DNA from: Ruminococcaceae bacterium UBA6842
GTDB taxonomy: Bacteria > Bacillota > Clostridia > Oscillospirales > Acutalibacteraceae
Assembly (NCBI GenBank): GCA_002451855.1
Contig: DKDS01000077.1
Span: 605-8,767 of the forward strand
Direction: 5' to 3'
Length of the DNA: 8,163 nt
Below, piece by piece: positions 1 to 6,200 of this stretch. The notes beneath the pieces are model-generated. The model was not told where the DNA came from, did not search any database, and was given only the letters and a program-made list of their open reading frames with translations. A program made the position numbers and the translations under genes. Every line of letters begins with the position of its first letter. The first letter of the stretch is position 1.

Positions 1-873
1 ATAAACCTTACCGCCGTAAACGGAAAGAAATATCTCGTTAATACGGTAGGTAACATCTGGAACGAGGTTGACTGTCTCTATTTCAATAAAAAGCTCTTAG
101 AGGAAAATAACATTACAACTCCGGCAGAGTATTACAAAGCCGGCAAATGGACATTTGACGCTATGACAAAGGTAATGCAGGAAGTATCTGCTTTAGGCTC
201 GCAGTATGTGGGCGGCTGTATTAACCTTGAGGGACTTTTGGGCAGCACCGGCTCGGCTTTCTACAAGTTCGAAAACGGTCAGTTCAAAAACGGAACAGAC
301 TCTAAGTTCAACGATGTTATGAGATATGTTTCCACAAATGTTAAAAACGGTCTCATTAAGGGTCTTACCGTAACAGAGGTTGCAACAAACTTCCCGACCG
401 GCAAATACGGTATAGCAATTACTCACGCATTCGGTCTTAAGAGCACAGGCGCATTCAGAAAGATGAACCCGAGCGACATCGGCTTTACATATCTTCCCGC
501 ATGGGACGCCAACTCAAAGGTACAGACCACCTCTCTTGTAAGAGGCTGGGGACTCTGCACCGGCGCTAAGAACCCGGTAGCGGCAGGTATCTTTATGAGA
601 TATTACACGGATGTTGATAACTACAACACCTCCTCCGCGTTCCTCAATTCCGAGGCTGAAAGCTTCTTCTTCAAGCTTACCGCGGCGGACACCACAAACA
701 GAACCTATTATTTCTTAACCTCTATTTCTTCTCTTACAGGTTCTACCGCGCTTGATTATTTCTATATTCCTAAGGAAGATCCGAATCAGGTTGCGACAAA
801 GATTGCTTCGCTTCAGAACTCTATAAATGCAAATGTTGCAAAGGCAAACGAATTCTTAAGCAATAAGAAGTAA
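1..873 (+). CDS. ABC transporter extracellular solute-binding protein, C-terminal 290 residues (5' end outside window)
   Basis: The frame is open from the first base of the window and ends at TAA 871-873, with a second TAA directly after. The start codon lies upstream, so this is a partial gene. The visible residues fit a family 1 (SBP_bac_1/SBP_bac_8-type) carbohydrate-binding lipoprotein. Residues 20-33 (WNEVDCLYFNKKLL) match the usual 'YYNKKLFE' strand. A 'TPAEYYKAGKWTFDAM' segment (residues 40-55) corresponds to the family's 'P.ELYK.G.WTWD.F' motif. Later come YGIAITHAFG (near 137), an 'IGFTYLPAWD' strand (near 160) and 'GWGLCTGAKNPVAAGIFMRY' (near 183-202), which matches the common 'I.KGSKNPEAA..F..Y' region. 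Such proteins capture a sugar outside the membrane and pass it to an ABC permease. No permease or ATPase gene follows, so the partners lie upstream or elsewhere. The sugar cannot be read from the sequence. The family call is firm; carbohydrate as the ligand is probable. Confidence 0.87.
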   Translation: MNLTAVNGKKYLVNTVGNIWNEVDCLYFNKKLLEENNITTPAEYYKAGKWTFDAMTKVMQEVSALGSQYVGGCINLEGLLGSTGSAFYKFENGQFKNGTDSKFNDVMRYVSTNVKNGLIKGLTVTEVATNFPTGKYGIAITHAFGLKSTGAFRKMNPSDIGFTYLPAWDANSKVQTTSLVRGWGLCTGAKNPVAAGIFMRYYTDVDNYNTSSAFLNSEAESFFFKLTAADTTNRTYYFLTSISSLTGSTALDYFYIPKEDPNQVATKIASLQNSINANVAKANEFLSNKK

Positions 874-883
874 TAATTTTAGC

Positions 884-914
884 ATTTTGAAAAATCAAAC
901 AGCATTTTCAAAAT
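884..914 (+). repeat. AT-rich inverted repeat in the gap after the solute-binding protein gene
   Basis: ATTTTGAAAA (884-893) and TTTTCAAAAT (905-914) form a perfect 10-bp inverted repeat with an 11-nt loop. The stem holds only one G-C pair and no T-run follows it, so it is a poor intrinsic terminator. AGCATTTT also occurs as a direct repeat at 881-888 and 901-908. It may be a weak stem, an operator-like site or chance in AT-rich DNA. Confidence 0.35.
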
Positions 915-930
915 ATAAAATATTTCGGAA

Positions 931-936
931 AGAAGG
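931..936 (+). promoter_or_regulatory. Ribosome binding site that decides the start at 946
   Basis: AGAAGG lies 9 nt before ATG 946. An in-frame TTG at 940 is only 3 nt from this motif, which is too close for normal initiation. The site therefore favours the ATG. Confidence 0.7.
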
Positions 937-945
937 CATTTGAAA

Positions 946-1047
946 ATGAAAAAAACAATTAAAAATATTTTCGGCTTTAAAGCTTTCTCTGTCCTGCTTT
1001 CGTTATCCCTCTTGCTCGGCGCGCTTTGGTGCGTTCCGGCATTTGCG
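946..1047 (+). other. Sec signal peptide of the dockerin-bearing protein
   Basis: Residues 1-34 have a basic start (MKKTIKN), a hydrophobic core (FSVLLSLSLLLGALWCV) and a P-A-F-A end with small residues at -3 and -1. Cleavage is predicted before EEG. The Cys at residue 29 is preceded by Leu-Trp, so it is not a lipobox and signal peptidase I is expected. Confidence 0.85.
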
Positions 1048-2976
1048 GAAGAAGGCACAACAGCGGAGGTTTGGGACGGCACTGCCGCTACCGAATTTGA
1101 CGGCGGTGACGGTACAGAAGCTAACCCCTATAAAATTTCTAACGGCGGTCAGCTTTACACTATGGTAAAAAGCGGCGGCAACTCGGCTTATTATGAGATT
1201 ACCGAAGATATTTACCTTAACGATATTTCTAATGAGTATACTAACGATTGGGTAGATAAAATTTATGATAGTGACAGTTACCGCTTTTTAGGAACTGTTG
1301 ACGGCAAGGGTCATACGATTTACGGATTATATTCAAACAATGGTAATAAAAACCGTATAGGACTTTTCCCGTATCTCGGTGCAGGTTCTACCGTAAAGAA
1401 TATTCGCATTTCAAACGCAAAACTTACTACAACAGTTAACGGCACAGTTTTAATGGGCGCAATAGCCGGTCAAATCGGCGGAACTAATGTTACCATTTCT
1501 AATTGCTTGGTAGATTCTGCTGAATTGGCAGCAAATACTACCGGTTCTACCGTAGGCGGTTTAATAGGAAATACAGCCGGTAATGTAATATCGATTACAA
1601 ATTGCGGATTTTCCGGTACTCTTAAAAAAGCAGGCGCTGAAACTTACGCAGGCGGTATTGTTGCCAATACAGGTACAGGAACGGTTAATGCTACGATAAG
1701 CAATTCTTACAGTATAGGCGCATTCCCTGTTGAAGCTCCTAACGCTACAAATATTCAGGGATATAAATGCCAGAAATTGTATTCTGATAAAACTTCCGAT
1801 TGTATAACAGGATATACTTCATATCCTGATTGGCTTAAAACCAGAGTTACGGCTTATGCAACCGTTCTTTCGGCGGATGAGATGACAGGTGCCAATGCAA
1901 AGGTTAAAATGACTGCCTTTGATTTCTATACCACATGGCAGGCTGTAGAAAACGGCTATCCCGTACCCCGTACAACCGATTGTGCAGACTATACCGGCGA
2001 GGGTACAAAGGAAAATCCGTATGTAATTTCAACCGACGCTCAGCTTTATGCGCTTGTAAATGATACCGAAACCTCCGACAACTATTATGAGCTTGCAAAT
2101 GATATAGTTCTTAACTTTACCGATACTGATGATTGGTACAACACCGCTTCACAGTGGGTAACGGCAGGTGATTATACCACAACCGTATTCAGAGGTAATC
2201 TTAACGGTAACAATCACACAGTAAGCGGACTGTATGTAAACACATCCGGCGATGCTAATAAATATGCGGGTCTTTTCCCGGTAATCGGTGCAGGCGCCGT
2301 AATTTCCAACCTCACGGTTGAGGACGCTTATCTTAAGGGTTCGAACACAGCCGGCGAATACTATTTCGGCGTTATTGCCGGTTCGGTTAACTTGAGTGCA
2401 TCAGACGCTGCCGATGCTTCGAATCTTATGAAGTACCCGACAATAGTTGCCTGCGGTGTTAATAATGCAACAGTTAATGCGCGTTTTGCAGGCGGAATAT
2501 TAGGCGGAGTTAACGGTAAAGCAAGAATTGAGTCAAGCTATTCCGCAAACCTCACTCTTTCGAATGACGCTTACACCGGAACAAGCACCAATAAGTCAAT
2601 GAACGGAATAATAGGAAAGAGCTATATTGCTTCTACCTTCTTCGTTAAAAACTGCTACACAACATATTCCAGCCCCTATGCAAGTGACGGTTCTGTTGTT
2701 GCAAGCAATGTTGTTCCCGGCGTTAAGGTTACCGAGAACGAAACAACCGCTATTCCGACAGGTATTATGGGCGGAACCTTTATGACAGTTGAGAACAGCG
2801 TTCCCGTACCGAGCACTGCGGTTAACTTTATAAAAGTAGATACTACGGGCGACGAGGCTTCTCTCTCTGCAATCAGAGACTATCTCTTAGGCGGCAGAAC
2901 CAACTACATAGTTGATGTAAATAACGATGTAACCTTCGATATTTGCGACCTTGTTTATGCGGCTTTAGGCGAATAA
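946..2976 (+). CDS. Exported modular GLUG-type repeat protein with C-terminal dockerin-like domain (676 aa)
   Basis: The start is ATG 946, chosen over the in-frame TTG 940 because of ribosome binding site spacing. A Sec signal peptide (residues 1-34) has a KK-rich N-region, a long Leu/Ser core and an AFA cleavage site. Two repeat modules follow: type A (about residues 43-345) and type B (about 346-631). Each begins with a G(D/E)GT..NPY.I....QLY segment. Each then has 'Y(E/D).....DI.LN', a 'DG.GHTI.GLY'/'NGNNHTVSGLY' turn and a 'GLFP..GAGA' turn. GLUG-like GG(I/L)(I/L)G turns with NC(G/Y) sites come next. The last 45 residues resemble a type I dockerin: a degenerate first half (LSAIRDYLLGG) and a second half with a complete calcium loop (D657, N659, D661, D665, D668). 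I see no enzyme domain. The protein is probably secreted and held in a complex or at the surface through the dockerin, with the modules forming a beta-solenoid that binds a ligand. The function is inferred. It is a paralogue of the next gene, which starts 150 nt downstream. Confidence 0.85.
   Translation: MKKTIKNIFGFKAFSVLLSLSLLLGALWCVPAFAEEGTTAEVWDGTAATEFDGGDGTEANPYKISNGGQLYTMVKSGGNSAYYEITEDIYLNDISNEYTNDWVDKIYDSDSYRFLGTVDGKGHTIYGLYSNNGNKNRIGLFPYLGAGSTVKNIRISNAKLTTTVNGTVLMGAIAGQIGGTNVTISNCLVDSAELAANTTGSTVGGLIGNTAGNVISITNCGFSGTLKKAGAETYAGGIVANTGTGTVNATISNSYSIGAFPVEAPNATNIQGYKCQKLYSDKTSDCITGYTSYPDWLKTRVTAYATVLSADEMTGANAKVKMTAFDFYTTWQAVENGYPVPRTTDCADYTGEGTKENPYVISTDAQLYALVNDTETSDNYYELANDIVLNFTDTDDWYNTASQWVTAGDYTTTVFRGNLNGNNHTVSGLYVNTSGDANKYAGLFPVIGAGAVISNLTVEDAYLKGSNTAGEYYFGVIAGSVNLSASDAADASNLMKYPTIVACGVNNATVNARFAGGILGGVNGKARIESSYSANLTLSNDAYTGTSTNKSMNGIIGKSYIASTFFVKNCYTTYSSPYASDGSVVASNVVPGVKVTENETTAIPTGIMGGTFMTVENSVPVPSTAVNFIKVDTTGDEASLSAIRDYLLGGRTNYIVDVNNDVTFDICDLVYAALGE
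1072..1980 (+). repeat. Type A repeat module A1
   Basis: This is about 303 residues and opens with WDG and 'GDGTEANPYKISNGGQLY'. It contains IYLNDIS...YTNDW, 'VDGKGHTIYGLY', 'GLFPYLGAGSTVKNIRISNA', 'TISNCLVDSAEL', 'TNCGFSGTLKKAGA', 'NSYSIGAFPV' and 'NATNIQGYKCQKLYSDK'. It closes with GY.SYPDWLK, an EMTGANAK segment and GYPVPR. Its closest look-alikes are M1-M3 of the next gene. The third conserved cysteine station is Ser here (SNSYS). Confidence 0.8.
1981..2838 (+). repeat. Type B repeat module B1
   Basis: This is about 286 residues and opens with 'GEGTKENPYVISTDAQLYAL'. Type B marks are a SQWVTAG segment before 'FRGNLNGNNHTVSGLYVN', then a YAGLFPVIGAGA turn and a long insertion around GEYYFGVIAGSVN. 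'ARFAGGILGGVNGKARIESS' matches M4 (ARYVGGILGGANKG) and, more loosely, M5 (YYTGGILASSG). It closes with IPTGIMGG and VPVPS, lacking the usual GENA..NM..FDF...W segment, so its tail is shortened before the dockerin. Confidence 0.75.
2839..2973 (+). other. Dockerin-like domain at the C-terminus
   Basis: The last 45 residues look like the two halves of a type I dockerin. The first half keeps the helix (LSAIRDYLLGG) but has lost an ordered calcium loop. The second half, DVNNDVTFDICDLVYAALGE, has Asp/Asn/Asp/Asp/Asp at loop positions 1, 3, 5, 9 and 12. Dockerins bind cohesins on scaffold or surface proteins. No cohesin is visible in the window. The domain is short and its first half is worn, so cohesin binding is an inference. 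Confidence 0.72.
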
Positions 2977-2999
2977 TTATTGCTTTCCCCCTTGTTAAT

Positions 3000-3033
3000 G
3001 TGTATACGGACGGATTTATCTGTCCGTATACAC
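3000..3033 (+). terminator. Strong stem-loop after the dockerin-bearing gene, probable transcription barrier
   Basis: GTATACGGAC-type arms pair as 14 bp (3000-3013 with 3020-3033), including one G-T wobble. The loop is ATTTAT, or TTTA if A3014 pairs with T3019. The hairpin sits 24 nt after the stop codon. No clear T-run follows (GGATATTTGATTA), so it is not a textbook intrinsic terminator. It could attenuate, protect a 3' end, or terminate weakly. Confidence 0.5.
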
Positions 3034-3056
3034 GGATATTTGATTACTTAAATTAT

Positions 3057-3107
3057 GCGTCGCCTGCATAAGTCCGCAAATTTATTGCGGCTTTATGCAA
3101 GCGGCGC
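3057..3107 (+). promoter_or_regulatory. Long leader hairpin directly before the ribosome binding site of the large gene
   Basis: Two 23-nt arms (3057-3079 and 3085-3107) pair with 2 mismatches and 2 wobbles around an ATTTA loop. The inner part, CCGCAA with TTGCGG, and the middle part, TGCATAA with TTATGCA, are perfect. The stem ends 3 nt before GAAAGGA. If formed in the mRNA it would stand beside the ribosome binding site and could affect translation or stability. No known riboswitch or attenuator class is recognised. Confidence 0.5.
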
Positions 3108-3110
3108 AGC

Positions 3111-3117
3111 GAAAGGA
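3111..3117 (+). promoter_or_regulatory. Ribosome binding site of the large repeat-protein gene
   Basis: GAAAGGA ends 9 nt before ATG 3127. It is the only good Shine-Dalgarno match upstream of the open frame and supports this start. Confidence 0.75.
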
Positions 3118-3126
3118 TATAAATTT

Positions 3127-3243
3127 ATGAAACAGGATATACGGAGTCGTATCAGTCATATAGTTACATATATTTTGGTCGTTTCCATAATAGCGTCTGC
3201 AGTAGTATGCAACTTTACCGTAAACAATATATCTGCTTTTGCT
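3127..3243 (+). other. Sec signal peptide of the large repeat protein
   Basis: Residues 1-39 have a charged start (MKQDIRSR), a hydrophobic core (IVTYILVVSIIASAVV), a polar stretch (NFTVNNIS) and an A-F-A end. The cleavage motif matches that of the preceding gene's product. Cys28 is preceded by Val-Val, so no lipobox is present. Confidence 0.75.
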
Positions 3244-6200
3244 GCTGCGGAAATCTGGGACGGCAAATCCGCCGAATTTACCGAGGGTGACGGCACGGCG
3301 GCTAATCCTTATAAAATAACAAACGGCGGTCAGCTTTACAAAATGGCACAAAGCGAGGGTAAGGACAGCTCCGGCAAAGCCCTCTATTATGAAATTACAG
3401 AGGACATTTACCTCAACGATGTAAATTCCGGCAGCTATACCAACGATTGGGTCAAGAATGTTTACTCTAACGATAATTACCGTTTTATCGGAACGGTTGA
3501 CGGCAACTGCCATACCGTTTACGGCTTATATGCCAACAACAAATGGAAAAACCGTATTGCGCTTTTCCCGTATCTCGGAGCAAATGCCGCGGTTAAAAAC
3601 ATCCGTCTTTCAAACGCAAAGCTTACAACCACATTGGACAGTAAGGTTTACATAGGCACGATAGCCGCTCAGGTAAAGGGCGCTAATGTAACCGTTTCGG
3701 GCTGCTCCTCGGAGTCCTCGGAAATTACGGCATTGAACGCAAGCTCGGTAGTGGGCGGAATAATCGCTTCTGCCGAAAGCAGCGCGCCGATCATTGAAAA
3801 CTGTGCGTTTATAGGAACTCTTAATAAAGCGGGTGCGGCGGTAACGGCAGGCGGTATAGTCGGTCTTGCTTACAGCAATAACGCAAAGGTACGCAACTGT
3901 TACAGCGTTGGCTCGTTCCCGATCTTCTCGGATAACGCTACAAATATTCAAAAGTATACCTGCGAAAATCTTTACACAAATGTAAGCGCTGAAAACAGTG
4001 ACATCAAAACGAAAATTGCGGAATATTCAACGGTAGCAAGCCTTAAAACAAAGGTAGACGGCTATTCGGCGGTTCTTACGGATGCGCAAATGCAGGGCGA
4101 GAGCGCAAGAACGAATATGTCCGGCTTTGATTTTGACAATATTTGGGAAATAACCTCTTCCTATCCTACCCTGAGAGCGGTTGTAAAGAATCCCAACGCT
4201 TGGGACGGAAATACCGCCGAATTTACCGAGGGCAGCGGAACAAAGGAAGACCCCTACAAAATAGCAAACGGCGGTCAGCTTTTCAAAATGATGACAAGTC
4301 AGGGCAAGGACGCTGACGGCAACGGACTTTACTACGAAATCACAGAGGATATAGACCTCGGCGGAGTCTCGGGCGGACATAACTGGAAAATCAAAAACAC
4401 ACAGGCTACCGTTACGGACGGAAATTACTCGTTTACGGGACACCTTGACGGTAAGGGTCATACGATTAAGGGTATGTACTTAGCCGCGGGTACCGATATT
4501 GCGCGAGCGGCGTTGATTCCGGCACTCGGAGCAGGCGCTACCGTAACAAATGTTATAATTTCGGGCGCAAATATCAACGCGACAGCCGACAAGAGCTATG
4601 CCGCGGCAATAACCGCGGAGGTAAGAGGCAAGGATGTAACCGTTTCAAGCTGTTTTGTTGATTCAAGCTCGGTATTTTCCGCAAAGGGAAATGTCGGCGG
4701 AATAATCTGCGCGGCTAAAAACAACGCCCCTGTTATTAATAACTGCGGCTTTACGGGAACTCTTAAGAAAACCGACGGAACCGCAGTAACAGCAGGCGGT
4801 ATAGTGGCTTTGGTTTATTCAAGCAAGGCAGTGCTTAACAACTGCTACAGCATAGGCGCGTATCCTGTCGATGCCGACAATGCAACAAATATACAAGCCT
4901 ACACCTGCAAAAATGTATATTCCGATAAGTCGGCGGACGCCGTAACAGGCTATTCGGGATACCCCGATTGGCTTAAGAATAATGTATCTGCTTACTCAAA
5001 AACTCTTACAACAGAGCAGATGACCGGCGAAAACGCAAGAGCCAATATGACAGGCTTTGACTTCGATAAGGTTTGGAGCACAACCGCAACCTATCCCGTA
5101 CCCCGCACCGTAATAATAAACGATAATGTTTGGGACGGAAAATCCGAGGATTTTGAGGACGGCGATGGCACAAAGAAAAATCCTTATCAGATAAAGACCG
5201 GCGGTCAGCTCTTTAAAATGATGACAAGCGGCGGTAAGGACGCCGACGGCAAAGCGCTTTACTATACAATAAAGAGCGACATTTATCTTAACGATGTTGA
5301 CAACGGCGTTTATACAAACGACTGGGTAAACAACGACAGCATTTATGATAAATACAGCTTTACAGGTAATGTTGACGGTAACGGAAATACAATTTACGGA
5401 TTGTATGCAAGCAACGGAAACAAGTCAAGAATAGGTCTTTTCCCGTATCTCGGCGAGGGCGCTGTAATAAGAAACATACGCATTTCAAATTCTTCGCTTA
5501 ACGCAACCGCCGCTTCTAAGGTTTATGTGGGCGCCGTTGCAGGTCAGATTGCGGGTAAAAATGTTGAGATTTCGGGCTGTGCAGTTGAAAGCACTGCCGT
5601 CTCCGCTAAAACCGAAGCATCGGTTATCGGCGGTATTATAGGCAGCGCTTACGGCAAGGCGGATGTATCCGTTACCAACTGCTATTTTAACGGTACTCTT
5701 AAAAAGAATAATACGGAAGTAAAGGCAGGCGGAATAGTAGGTCTTCAGTGGTCTAACCCCGTTAAGCTTAATAATTGCTACTCCGTTGGCTCGTTCCCGA
5801 TAAATGCGGATAATGCCACAAACATACAGCAGTTTGTCTGCAAAAACCTGTATTCCGATGTAAAGGCAGAGGACGCGGGAATCGGTTGCTACAACGATTG
5901 CCCCGATACGCTTAAAACCGCTATCGGAAATTGGGTTGCGGTTCTCACTGCCGAGCAGATGCAGGGCGAAAATGCCAAGGAAAATATGCAGGGCTTCGAG
6001 TGGGGCAGAATTTGGGAAACCGTTGACGGCGGATATCCTGTGCTTGTAAAGCGCAGCGGTTCGGCTGATGTTGAATATGCCGGCGGCGAGGGAACAAAGG
6101 CGGATCCGTACCAAATTGAAACTGTCGCTCAGCTCCGCAGAATGGTAACATCTTCCGCTACGGAAACCTCCGGCAAATACTACATTCTCACAAAGGATAT

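Noticed and set aside
887..921. Possible promoter: TTGAAA (887-892) with TATAAA (914-919) or TAAAAT (916-921)
   Set aside because: The spacers of 21 and 23 nt are too long for a standard promoter, and AT-rich gaps produce such matches by chance.
940..945. TTG at 940 as the start of the dockerin-bearing gene
   Set aside because: It is 3 nt from AGAAGG, while ATG 946 has a 9-nt spacer and gives a normal signal peptide.
3040..3071. Possible promoter: TTGATT (3040-3045) with GCATAA (3066-3071)
   Set aside because: The spacer is 20 nt and the -10 match is poor. The -10 would also lie inside the leader hairpin.
2977..3126. CRISPR array, tRNA or insertion-sequence end in the spacer
   Set aside because: There are only two unlike hairpins, no regularly spaced repeats, no cloverleaf and no transposase fragment.
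3082..3513. Open frame on the minus strand across the start of the large gene
   Set aside because: It lies opposite the strongly coding signal peptide and module M1, has no recognisable motif and looks like a mirror of the repeats' codon pattern.
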